In this document: piece after piece, positions 1-10,671 of the stretch
How positions within the stretch are numbered: position 1 is the first letter of the stretch
Layout of the letters: each line of letters opens with the position of its first letter
From: Opeltia flavorubescens
Taxonomy: Eukaryota; Ascomycota; Lecanoromycetes; Teloschistales; Teloschistaceae
Reading direction: 5' to 3'
DNA: 64,000 nt
Assembly: GCA_000442125.1 (NCBI GenBank)
Contig: KE546967.1
Location: 62,001 to 126,000, forward strand
Program-made: the position numbers and the translations under genes
Notes under the pieces: generated by a model
What the model was told of the DNA's origin: nothing
Seen by the model: the letters and a program-made list of their open reading frames with translations, nothing else
Databases searched by the model: none

Positions 1-3000
1 TAAAAGAATATAGTTGGATGGATGTCAATCTGAAGGGGTGCCTGTCGCCGGGACGTGATCTTTTGATGAGGCTAGTAGGCTTCTAGCATTAGCCGGTTCA
101 AGTTTGAATGACAGCTATCAGACCTAAAAGAATTGTTAGGCGTGCAGCAATGATTCTCAATATGGGAGAATTATCGAGTCCGTTGTAATGGCCAGGTTCT
201 ACTAGAACCCTGCTATATGATGATGATCATATGCCGTGACGATACCACTATCGTCAGGAACGGACAAAACGTTCTCCGAAAACGAGCGTCCAATTCAGCG
301 ATCGTGCCCCGACTCGGTAAATCCATGTTCACGCCTGCAGCATCGGTGAGTCGATCAAGTTGACTCGTACTATCTGAAGACTATGTAGAATTTAATGGCT
401 AGTGGAGGGAATAACGAGATGATATTCACGGTAGTCATATTGGCCCATGGTCCTTGATTCTAACGTTGTTAGATAATGAAGCCTGAGGGGTGAATCACGA
501 TCTGCTTCATCAGATCGCCGGTAAATGGTAAACTCAAATCTAGAGTGGATGAAAATTCACTATGTTTGAATCCTTGGAGCTGTAATCATGACTGCATGCC
601 GACTCTTGCAATACTCTTCCATCTCGTTCAGACGAAGACGTCTTAGGCCTATATATGCTATATCCTCCTGACCACATTTCGCGAACATGCGAGTACTGGC
701 ACTAAATAATTCCCAGCAGTGAACCATATAGTGGCCTTGGGGATACCAATGCAACGATATCACGACTTCCCCTTGTAGAGATTTGTATCTATGGNCGAAA
801 GTCATCAACAATAGCACTTCTAGACTGAGCTTCTCTATTCATGATCTGAGGAGTGGGAACGGGCTATAGGTTGATCGAGTTATGAGACCACTGTCCATCA
901 CCTAGTAGCCAAATCATCTAGATCCTACAATCTGCGTGCTACACAACCTTCAGAACATTCTACATCATCTGCAATATCATGCTAAGTGGCAATGTGGGCC
1001 GTATTGATACCGTAGCGTGCCCATAAGGACACAATAGCCCCGATGAAACTGTAAAAAGTCTTTAAAATACTGTTACGATGCGGCAATCATGAGGTAAATC
1101 TCTCCATCCAAAATTTCATGACCTGAGACAAGATATAGCCTGCGACCTGGAAGCATATGTAATGATGACTCGAAATTCACCGAGCTGCATGGTTGAAGTC
1201 GAATTCAAATCTCCTGGAACTCAAAAGGGGTAATGAGAGTACTGATAGACATCAGTAGTATTTATGTGCATACATGAAGGAACTTTACGGAACACGAAGG
1301 TTTTGGGAAAACATGTCACGAAATATGCATGACGGTCATCATTATAAATAGGTTCTACAGGAATCACCAAGCCTCTCAAGAGTTTCCAATCACGTGCTAC
1401 CATTCCAAGTCTTCGATAGAGAGAAGACATGGCGAGCCCACAATGAAGTTTCCAAAAGCAACTCGCTCTATTGATTGGATTGTAAGTACCCGTGAAGTGA
1501 TTTGAAGATACGAGCAAGATGCCACATTAGTCGATCTATAGTATTTATTATGACAAGTGAACGCCCCTTTCACATTCTTATGAGATATCAGTGACTGCTC
1601 GGACTCAATGCCTTAAGTATGGAAAAGGGAAGACCTGAATCATCGATTGATAACATTCAAGCAAAAGGCCCGCGAGCCATGAATTTCCTCCTCTTTGCCC
1701 TTGCTAAGAAACTTTTCCTACAGATTCTCAGCCGCAAGCCATTCTCCAGCGATTTACACCTAAGAACTCGCAGCGAAAAGGTCCGTACTCTATGAAGTCT
1801 TAGAATTATAAATCTTGATTTCAGGGACAATAAAAAGGTCATGAGGTAGCAAAGTCCGCTCACTGGGTACTATTGTCCAATATTTTCCCCGTTCTCGCCC
1901 AACTCCGTCACGAAATCTTCTCTTAACTATTACATGGAGAAGACTAGGATGTGCTTTTAAGATCTACGCTACTATTTCGGCCATTATTTTTGTCAGGTTG
2001 GTCTTCGACGGTGTACCTCATGAGTCTCTCTGGCCTGCGATCTCGATCTCGAGCCCTAAAATTATGGACACGGTGTTGAACGATATCGTTGAAGTCTTGG
2101 TTATTCGCGTACATCTGTTAACGATGAGCTATGATGGAACGACAGTCTCGCATGAAATTCACTCCCCCTATCCTATATATCAGAATGAGATCGTTTCATA
2201 AGCTAGGTTTTGTAACAGAATTGTGAAGACTCCCAGCTCTTTTTCGGACTCACTTTGGGCAATGACTTGCCGCCAATATTGACACTGAATGAAGATCCAC
2301 GTTCTCAGCCGCCCGTGGTGAGACTAATGTCTTTAATAATCGATCTCCCAGATGAGCTTGAGAATGGTGAAACTTGCGGTCTAAAAAGTCAAGAGAAATC
2401 ATGTGAACATATAATCTTCATTCTCACACCTCTCATATCTCTCCACGACCGCATATCTCCACAAGGTTCGTATCTCAAATGGCGCTACCGTTTCACCTCA
2501 ACTAGCAGAAATTCATCACTCACAGCGTAAAAACTTTCCACGCGCAAACTAGATGATCAAAGGGCTCCAGGGGTTCACAAAACACCATTCAGATTATTCT
2601 TTGTCTATCTATCTTGAAAATACAAGCTAATAGAAATGTCCGCTGGACGATATTTCATTGTTTTGGTAAACTTCATTATGCAAACACTATAATTGGGCAC
2701 TTAGAATAATTCAAAGAGCGGTGGAGTTTGTTAAGGGTGTGTATATACTACGTAGGCAATGGTGTTTAGTTGCGATCGATGATAAATTTTCTACGGATAC
2801 CTCCAGTTATTGCATGCGGTGGCGGTCGCGGATTGATGTGAGAAATCAACACTGTAAACATTTACGTTTAAGTTTTCTATATATGAACAAACGCTGTAGT
2901 CTCCCAGGAGAGTGCGCACAATGCACATCTGCTGGTCGAGAGAATTTCACATAACAGGGACGAAAGGGGAATACGTCCCGCACTTGCGACTGTTGGTGGG

Positions 3001-3190
3001 ATCATCTTATACTCGCTGGCACGGGAGCTCGGGGCAAAGAGCCAGGATGTGGAACGGATCTTGGTAGTCAGATTTGGCGTTCCACATAAGCTTTCAAGTC
3101 TTCACGAAAGACCGTGGGAATAATGTTGCTGGTATATGTTGGAGTGTTTTTGTTGGAACATATATGGGGAGGAAGTCCATGAATTCAAGG
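1..3190. other. Gene-free stretch, no supportable gene
   Basis: Only short open frames (under about 100 codons) occur on both strands. None shows a recognisable motif, a signal peptide, or exon-like pieces that join across good splice sites. One ambiguous base sits at 794. The stretch may hold decayed genes or regulatory DNA, but I cannot support any call. Confidence 0.6.
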
Positions 3191-3418
3191 TAGCGTGCTC
3201 TTAAAAGAAAGAGGGGAGGACTTGGATCGAGAATTGAGAGTCCCAGGTATTGCTACCCTGACAGCATACCATTACAAAGGATGCACCGGCGTGGAATATG
3301 AGCTTTCGCACACGGTGTCCATGGAAAGTGACGCCCACTCTCCCAATCACGTTATATTCTCTCCAAGACGCCTTGACATCAAAACCCCAACCACCCCTCA
3401 CCGCCCCCCCAACATCCC

Positions 3419-4364
3419 TCAAGGATTCCAATCCAACCTCACCGCCCCCTCCGGCTGCCTCCACACAAACCCCTCCGGCATCTCCACCGCCCTACTCTTC
3501 AACCACCCCTGCAGAAAATCCCAATTCACACACCGATGAATCGTATTCCCATTCGGCGTCGGATTCTGATGATCCAGCACCCACGCAAACGGCATAACCG
3601 TAGTATCAAACTTGCACATAAGATTCTGCCTGATATAATCGACACAATGCTCATAATGCCTCTCGTACATCTCAGGGATGTCTTTTTTCTTTTGCTGGAC
3701 TTCGGGGAGGGAGGAGATGTAGTGGTCTTGCCAGATGTAGTGGAGGCAGTGGAGGGCGTGGGTGCCCATTGCGGTGGCGAGGTAGCCGCCGCCTGCGGAG
3801 GGGGGGTATTGGACGGAGGTTAGGTTGTGGCCGATGCGGAGGATGTCGGAGGCTGTGACGCTTAGTTGGCCGTCTGGTGGGTGGGGGTGTTAGTGATTGT
3901 GGGTTCTGGAAGAGGATTGATGACATACATTGCATTATACTGTGCCAGGCTTCTTCTACTGCGGGGGTAGGAGGACCTTTGAAAGGTGATTTGTACCACA
4001 GTGAGTATTTGAATCGTATGTCTTCATAGTCTGTGTCAATGGCATCGAGGACAGGGGCTAGTGATTAATCAGCGATAGTCCCGATCATTCAAGCCGATTC
4101 GGAGGCCTTACAGTATGCGTTGAATCTCTCAAGGCAGCTCCTCCGGCAACCCCGATTGATGTTTCTTATGTGAAGGAGTAGACTGACACAGACTATTATG
4201 CTGAGTCCGTGCAAAGTCCAGGAGATGATTTGTCCGAGGGATCGATGTGTTCTGCGCTCTTGATCGTATGTTGTAGAGCAGAGAGATTCCGTGTCTTCAT
4301 TCTCATCACGGGCTGCTGCCCTCTCTCGCGAGAGCGGAGAGTATGTGATCTTCTCGAACATCAT
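3419..4364 (-). CDS. UstYa-family (DUF3328) oxidase, candidate RiPP-cyclising enzyme
   Basis: Three exons (4364-4112, 4057-3929, 3873-3419) join in frame to give 278 residues. The N-terminus is cytosolic and charged. A single membrane segment lies around residues 48-66 (LHGLSIIVCVSLLLHI). The lumenal domain follows, starting with the family-typical YSPVLDAI and SPFKGPPTPAVEEAW stretches. Two HxxHC motifs, HALHC and HYEHC, are present; these pairs are the hallmark of UstYa/UstYb, which are copper-dependent oxidases that cross-link side chains of ribosomal peptides in the ustiloxin, phomopsin and asperipin pathways. Length fits the family (about 230-300 residues). It is divergent from the repeat-bearing precursor gene 980 bp away, which strongly suggests the two work together. 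The start is the first of two consecutive ATGs. Substrate and reaction are inferred. UstYa homologues also occur in non-RiPP pathways such as cyclochlorotine, so linkage to the precursor is the key argument. Confidence 0.9.
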
Positions 4365-5343
4365 GGACTTGCAAAGTAACCATCAATGGCGTCCGTTTGG
4401 TTCTACTCCAGCAAGGTACTGATCAGAGCATCGTCGCCTGTCCTCCAGATGTGCCAAACTCTGCGTAAGTACAAGCCCAGCAATGACGTGCCTTCTTCTC
4501 GAGGGAAAAGAGGGGTCGGCATCATGATTCTGTAAAGTACATTCCACTAATCATTCTTTCGAGACCGCAAGAGAATTTGATACGTACTTCTGCATCTGCC
4601 ATCGCTGCATTTCAAACCACCTCTTATCCATACGGTGTTATTGGATCGGATATCGAGGCAAACAGTTGTCACGGGCCGAAGCGACCGCATTGCAGTAGTC
4701 AGACTGTGATAACTTGCTAGTCAATTTAGTCAATCGAGCTCTCCCAACCCCTGACATTCACGATGCTGTGCATGACCGCGTACGCATTTTCGTGTGCTAG
4801 TCGGCCTAGATAGGAAACAGTAGGCTCTATTAGCTGTAGGATGTGAGACATCAGGCTATGCCGTCCAATCTAGGTCGACGTTCACGTCTCGTGGGCAGTC
4901 CATCAAGCGTATTCATTTGCCAAGGCTATAAAGGGTTGTGAGATGCCCAGCCGATCCAGCATCGTAGATGCTTGACCATTGCCATTACAGTTGCCTAATG
5001 CGGTCAGGGTTTGATGATGTCTTGCTTGACAGCATAAAGTACTGAATCCTGTTTGGAGAGCCCAAGTGGGGGGAAAGTTAGAGATAAGCTTTCTGTAGTG
5101 CTTCATAACCGCAATTCACATGCAGCGCGAATTCCTAACGCTGCATTTAAACATTCAGAATCGTCTCAATCATGCGAATGTTTCGTCATGGTTGGTTCCC
5201 CGCACGTTAGATCTCAGAAGTAGAAGCGATCAGTGATAAGAAGAACTCTCTGGCATATCCTACCAGTCTCTGTAGAACTACCATCCATCAAATCTCACGG
5301 TCGTAACATTCATTCAAGATCAGTACTCAGTGCAACCGTAAAC
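4365..5343. promoter_or_regulatory. Divergent promoter region between UstYa-like gene and RiPP precursor
   Basis: This 979 bp stretch separates the two divergent start codons and contains no plausible gene, only chance frames of up to 67 codons. It must hold both promoters, and a shared region would allow co-regulation. I did not identify a specific operator. Confidence 0.5.
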
Positions 5344-5921
5344 ATGCAATTCAAGGTTTTTGCTACCAGCCTGTTTGTGGCTTTGGCCGTGGCAGCGCCA
5401 GTGGCGCAACCAGCCAGTATGTCTCAGTCAAAGCGTTTGGGAACTACCAGACCCCAAGGGAATGTTAGCTAATGGTCTTTGATTTATTAGAATCTTTCGA
5501 AGCTGACTCGATGCTTGCTGTCGCACGAGACGCCGAGAGCTCTTACGCAACCAAAAAGCGAGGCAACTTCGAAGCTGATGGCATGCTCGCTGTTGCCAGG
5601 GATGCAGAAAGCTCGTATGCTACAAAGAAGCGAGGCAATTTTGAGGCCGATGGCATGTTAGCCGTTGCCCGGGATGCGGACAGCTCGTATGCTACGAAGA
5701 AGAGATCCAATTTTGAGGCCGACGGTATGCTGGCGGTTGCTCGCGATGCAGACAGCTCCTATGCCACCAAGAAGAGAGGCAATTTCGAAGCTGATGGTAT
5801 GCTTGCTGTGGCACGAGAGGCGGAAAGCTCGTACGCCACGAAGAAGCGTGGGAACTTCGAAGCGGATGGCATGCTTGCCGTTGCTAGGGAAGCCGAAAGC
5901 TCCTACGCTACCAAGGAGTAA
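5344..5921 (+). CDS. Secreted repeat precursor peptide of a dikaritin-like RiPP (UstA/PhomA-type)
   Basis: Two exons (5344-5416 and 5491-5921, intron GTATGT...TTAG) join in frame to give 167 residues. Residues 1-18 or so form a classic signal peptide (MQFKVFATSLFVALAVAA) followed by a short pro-region. The rest is six tandem copies of a 24-residue unit beginning FEADGMLAVAR and containing SSYAT. Copies 1-5 end in KKR, a Kex2-type processing site, and copy 6 ends in KE followed by the stop. An N-terminal signal, repeated cores and dibasic sites are the defining layout of UstA-type precursors. The intron also falls just behind the signal sequence. The single Tyr per unit, next to the processing site, is the natural target for the neighbouring UstYa-like oxidase. 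The exact core (SSYAT, YAT, or the whole 21-residue fragment) cannot be read from sequence. The stop codon overlaps a perfect splice donor (GTAAGT), so a further 3' exon is possible but not needed. Confidence 0.88.
5496..5918 (+). repeat. Six 72-bp coding repeats in the precursor gene
   Basis: Units start at 5496, 5568, 5640, 5712, 5784 and 5856, and the last is truncated to 63 bp. Amino-acid differences are confined to a few positions (Ser/Gly after Asp, Asp/Glu pairs in RDAE, RDAD or REAE, and Gly/Ser after KKR). Synonymous codons differ freely between copies. That pattern indicates selection on the peptide rather than a very recent DNA expansion. Confidence 0.95.
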
Positions 5922-7368
5922 GTCTAAAGTGAAGGGAGGGATTCTCGCTACTTTGGCATGGTCGTACGAGTTGAATATGTAGATGCCCTGTTCTGGAGCT
6001 CTACTACACCATTCCTGTGATCAACATAATGGATCGCGTACATAATCAGAGATCTTGCAATTTTGATCGAAATTATTTAAGCTCTCTAAATCACCTACGC
6101 GCAGCCTTGTATTCCATGATGTCGTGTTGATCTAGATGGGCATTTGACGCGTGCCAAAAGCCTAATCCCTTGGAGTAGCAGGTCTTACCGGATACGGAGG
6201 ATGCTCCGACAGCTGCTGAGGGGTGCAGCAAAAATCTATCAGGATTATCGACCACATAATACAGACGAATCTGCGCTTGTCATGCAAGCTTATCAGACAC
6301 CTTTCAAAATGGCAAAGGCTGGTCAGCTGTGAATGACCACAATACGCGAGGTCAACCGAGTTGGAGGTGGTAAAAGGTCTCGAGTGGAACGATTGAGCGG
6401 GCTGTGTTGTATGACTGCATGGGATTGCGTGGTGGATGCAAGCAATTCCTTGCGAACGAACGCACTGTGTCAGAATCGGGATTGTTGGTCAGTGTCGGCC
6501 GCTAGGAAGGATCTCTTTAACCTTATCTGGACGGCTTGTCATGTGACAGACGGATCCAACTTCTCCGACTTCGCCGTCCACTTGCCAGAGGATCCCATCC
6601 TGTTCCTTCCCATGCAAGCCCGCATGAAACACCAGCCGAAGCAGAAGCTCTGCAGTATGGCATACTACACAATCATTCCGTCAAACGTATCAAAGTACGG
6701 GTAGAACTTTATTTTCCAATTTAGGTTATTCAACCGTAGTGTCACCAGTTTGACTCAACGGGACCACCCGTGTGGAAAATCGTGTCGGTCAGTCGGCATC
6801 TTGGTTGAAACAGTCAACGAACCGCAAAGAGTTCTGCTTCAAACCTTAAATTGCCTAAGATCGCGATGGTGGTAAGCCGGACCGAGTCGTCGCTCGCTTA
6901 TCATTTGGCTGACCACACCACTTTCCATACAGCTCGGACCAATCATTTGAAAGAATCCTTCCCTTCCCACACGCTCTCTTTCCCGTCTTTTATACATCGA
7001 TTGTGCCTTGCTTGTGAAACTAGAGAGTAGACCATTTGAAAGCCACCATGTCTCAGCTTGCTGCACAATTGCGTCAATTACATCTCCTACAGCAAAGGCC
7101 ATGAATCTCTAGATCCTCGTGGACCATGGTCAATCGCCGGGTTCCTGCGGGAGGCACGGCCCAACCAAATGGCTTACTGGGCCGCCGGACGGCATGGAAA
7201 AGTGACGATGATGGGGGTGTATGGCCTTACGTGAAACTTGTACAACTTATTGTCTGACATGACGCTCTGATTTCCATGAACAAGCTTTGGATTTCGAGCA
7301 TTGAGACATCCTGATCTGAAAAAAATTCCCCTTTCGCGTTGATCCATCGCCCAAGGGCGAGCGAAATC
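5922..7368. other. Intergenic stretch, nothing recognised
   Basis: Contains the 3' end of the precursor transcript and the upstream region of the 7TM gene. Open frames at 6333-6704 (plus) and 6839-7102 (minus) have no recognisable motif or conserved-looking exon structure, so I do not call them. Confidence 0.5.
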
Positions 7369-8666
7369 ATGGTCTCTCACGATGGGGACCGGGGTCCTGA
7401 GTTTCTTGCTGTCTTCGGAACTGGAACCGCTATCGCAGCAATCGCTGTGATTTTGCGACTATGGGTCAGAGCTCGAATCATACGCAAAGTTGGGGCGGAT
7501 GACTGGATCGTTGCTGTTTCTTTGGTAAGAACCACAATGCGACATGCCTCCCTCGATCAAGCTACGAAATATCGAACATAGATGCAGTCTTGGTGTCATT
7601 GGCTAATGCCACTCCATTGGGACAGGTCCTTGTATTTGGGTCACTGGGCTGCATGTCTGCATCTGTACACCACGGCCTTGGCAGGCATACCGACGCCTTG
7701 ACCCCGAAACAAGTCTCGACGTCTCTCAAAATCCTTTGGGCCGGGTTCTGTGTCACTCCCTCTGCTGAAGCGACCGCGAAGATTTCCATCACTATTATGC
7801 TTATGCGCATCACCACGAGTGCTAAGTGGAAGTGGTTTTTCATCTCGCTTATTGTCCTCATGATCGCGATCACCATAGCAAGCCTGTTCGCAATTTTGAT
7901 GTCATGCTGGCCTATTGGACTTCTTTGGGACGCGACATTGGATGGTTCTTGCAATGTCCTGGAAAGGACAGTCGTTATATACTTCCAGGGTGGTGAGTAA
8001 TACCCGTCATTACAGTACTCATCAATGCTGAGAGGTTGACAGTCATGGCGGCTGGCTACGATGTCATTCTTGCAGCATCGCCCGTATTTCTGCTCTGGAA
8101 TGTGAAAATTAGTTGGTTCGATAAGTCACTTCTCTGCGGATTACTTGCGCTCGGCTTCTTGTAAGTGTGGATACTTCCGGCGGCTTATCAGAAAACTTAC
8201 ATGAATGGGAAATAGCACAAGCGCAGCTGGTATTGTCAGAACAGTCTACACACCCGAGTCTGAAAATACGAATGACCCTACATGTCAGTGCTTGAAACCC
8301 TATTCGTTACGGTAAACTGACCAGATCGACTAGATGCTGTACTGGATTTTCTAATCTGGAAGACGTAAGTATATGTCCTCGCTTGCTCCGACATAGCTGA
8401 CAGTTTCCAGCGTCGAGCTTCCCCTCAGTATCATTGTTGGATGCCTCCCCACTCTCCGCCCACTCTTCAACAGGTCGAAATCAGACCGAACACGCCCATG
8501 GGCAAAGCAAGAAGATACATATGTTCTGACTGATCCTCGATCCGACCACAAGATCAGAAAGACTACTTCCATCGAGATGGATGTATCGGGTGATTCAGGC
8601 GTCTCATCTAGCAATCTCCATGCAATGCCGTACAAGAATGCCTGGGATATTGAAGCCCGAGCTTAG
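7369..8666 (+). CDS. Pth11-like / fungal rhodopsin-domain integral membrane protein
   Basis: A multi-exon gene starting at the ATG of MVSHDGDRGPEF. Coding pieces, in order, include an N-terminal helix plus LWVRARIIRKVGADDW, the family-typical basic loop ending in a DDW motif. Next come GHxxD-like HHGLGRHTDAL, several helices (ISLIVLMIAITIASLFAIL), and the CWPIGLLWDATLDGSC loop before the next helix. ISWFDKSLLCGLLALGFL, SAAGIVRTVYT, and IEMPLSIIVG-like VELPLSIIVGCLPTLRPLF follow, and the protein has a polar cytosolic tail. This is the usual order of the fungal rhodopsin domain (PF20684-type) 7TM family, many of them receptor-like. Four or so introns are visible with GTAAG-type donors. Ligand and role are unknown. 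It sits between a RiPP cassette and an alcohol dehydrogenase but there is no direct evidence that it belongs to either. Confidence 0.8.
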
Positions 8667-9164
8667 GAATATTCCATGCTTTGATGAGGAGCTCGGTATA
8701 AGGATGGAAAGGAGGTCTATTGAATTATGGGGTTGTGGTATATACATTGGGAGAAGCAGACATGCGACTGCAGTGAACTGTCAATATTCTGTAAATCAAC
8801 ATAGCTGAATATATGTACACTATGAAGAGATTCTCACAGGCTTCTACCTCCAAACCAGAATAGATGTGCAGTAGGCAGATTGAATTGGATCTCATCTCGG
8901 CTCTAAAGACTTGTGGTAGCAGGGAACGGCTGGGTACAGCAGCAGGCAGCGTAGGGTTGGTTGCTCCCTGCATCTCTATCAGACATCGGCCCCACTTTCC
9001 GGCATAATCCAGGCACAGCAAAGTACATATCATATGCTTCATTTCCAATTCTCCGTTGAACTGAATAGCTGTGATTCAAGACTCATCCTCATAACAGTCA
9101 ACCAAACAAGCTCCCTGCGCTCGGAGCTACATTAACTGACCGAATCTCACCCGAATTCTACATC
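8667..9164. other. Intergenic, promoter side of alcohol dehydrogenase gene
   Basis: About 500 bp with no supportable gene. It contains the 3' flank of the 7TM gene and the upstream region of the dehydrogenase. Confidence 0.5.
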
Positions 9165-10332
9165 ATGGATTCATCTTCTAAAGGTATCAGCTTCACCGTC
9201 TACAAAGGCTCGCCGGATCGACGAATTGTCAAAGGGACTACCCATAGAGACGGGCTCGCGAAAGATGAAGTCCTCATCAGAATCACACACAGCAGTCTCT
9301 GCGGTACGGACGAGCATTACCTCAGCACAGACATGGTCCTCGGTCATGAAGGTGCCGGAGTAATCGAGCGCCTAGGCTCGGAAGTCAATGGATTAGCAAT
9401 GTAAGACAATGCTCCCCTTAATACCCAAAAGAAACCGTCAATGAAGATTGCCCATATATACCCTCAATGTCCAAGCATCATCAACCCAACCCTATCCCCA
9501 AGAATATTCACCTGGATACTCGATCCACCCCATACTAAAAACCTTGTGCAGAGGGGACAACGTCGCCTTCGGTTACCAACGCTCCTGCTGCGGCACCTGC
9601 ACCCAATGCCTCTCATCCCTAGAACCCTTCTGCCCCTCCCGCGGTTTCTACGGCTTCACAGAAAAAGACATCGGCTCAATGGCCACCCACATCCCCTTCC
9701 GCTCCTCCTTCGTCTACGCAATCCCCCCCTCAATCTCCAACGGCTCCGCCGCAGCCCTAATGTGCGGAGGCGCTACAGTCTTCAACGTCTTGGACATGTT
9801 CAACATTAAACCGACGGATAGGGTGGGTGTTGTGGGTGTAGGTGGCCTGGGGCATCTTGCAATACAGTTTTCGGCGAAATGGGGATGCGAGGTCGTTGTG
9901 TTTTCTGCGACGGAGGAGAAAAGGGAGCAGGCGATGGGGTTTGGAGCGAAGGAGTTTTATGTGACTACGAATGGGGTGGAGAGGTTTGAGGGGATTGAAC
10001 CGATTAATCACTTACTTGTTACGACGAGTCAGCAGATCCCCTGGGATCTTTATATTCCTATCATGGCGCTTCCGGGGACGATATATCCTTTGACGGTTTC
10101 GAATGAGGATTTGAAGATCCCGTATCTTCCGTGGCTGTTTGGGGGATTGCGGATTCAGGCGAGTATTGTGGCTCCGAGGGTGATTTATCGACGGATGTTG
10201 AAGTTTGCGGCGTTTCATGGGATAGGGGCGGTGTTGCAGGAGTATGGGTTGGATGAGGAGGGGATTGAGCAAGCGATGGGGGATTTGAGGGAGGGGAGGA
10301 TGAGGTATAGGGGGATTCTTTGTGCGGAGTGA
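9165..10332 (+). CDS. Zinc-dependent NAD(P)-alcohol dehydrogenase (cinnamyl-alcohol-dehydrogenase type)
   Basis: Two exons (9165-9400, 9552-10332; phase 2 junction reconstructs GLAIGDNVAFGY) give 338 residues. Catalytic zinc ligands are visible: Cys in SLCGTDEHYL, His-Glu in VLGHEGAGVIE, and Cys in ALMCGGATVF. The structural-zinc cluster CCGTCTQC...PFC follows. The dinucleotide fold carries VGVGGLGHLAIQF. The order and the LMCGGATVF form point to the CAD/YahK-type medium-chain dehydrogenases that reduce aldehydes with NADPH. It is convergent with the MFS transporter gene and lies in a stretch with ATP-grasp and PLP-decarboxylase genes, so a tailoring role in a small pathway is possible. Amine catabolism or aldehyde detoxification are alternatives. 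Cofactor and substrate are inferred from family only. Confidence 0.9.
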
Positions 10333-10671
10333 TGAACAGAATAGTTATTACTTTGAGTTCTTCATTCTTGGAACAAGTCTGTGTATAGTCTCGGCGATGA
10401 GTTACGCTGCATGTTTGCAATTATTTCTGAAACAGTGACCAAGTTGGCAGGAAACATGGAAGACGACTTTCGTCTGACCAGTGATGGCACCGAAGTAGAA
10501 TATCTTTCGTATTTCACGACTTTGATGGACTTGTTGAGAGAAAAAGAAAACGCGGTTACAAAGGCCCTTTTGCGATGTTCATCTTCCGTGTCCGCTCTAA
10601 TGTACATGCTCCCAATCCGTTCCCCCAGCCAACATCCCGTTTCATCCACCTCTCCCCCCAACTAGAAGAAT

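Noticed and set aside
1-3190. Possible decayed heterokaryon-incompatibility (HET) gene on the minus strand
   Set aside because: A few short frames have suggestive composition, but no HET core motifs could be found.
3298-3597. Pro/Thr-rich plus-strand frames opposite the UstYa-like gene
   Set aside because: They are antisense shadows of a spliced, motif-bearing gene; their composition follows from its codons.
6333-6704. 123-codon plus-strand frame between the precursor and the 7TM gene
   Set aside because: No motif, no signal peptide and no supporting context.
10381-10665. 94-codon frame between the convergent dehydrogenase and MFS genes
   Set aside because: It sits in 3' flanks of convergent genes and resembles nothing known; probably chance.
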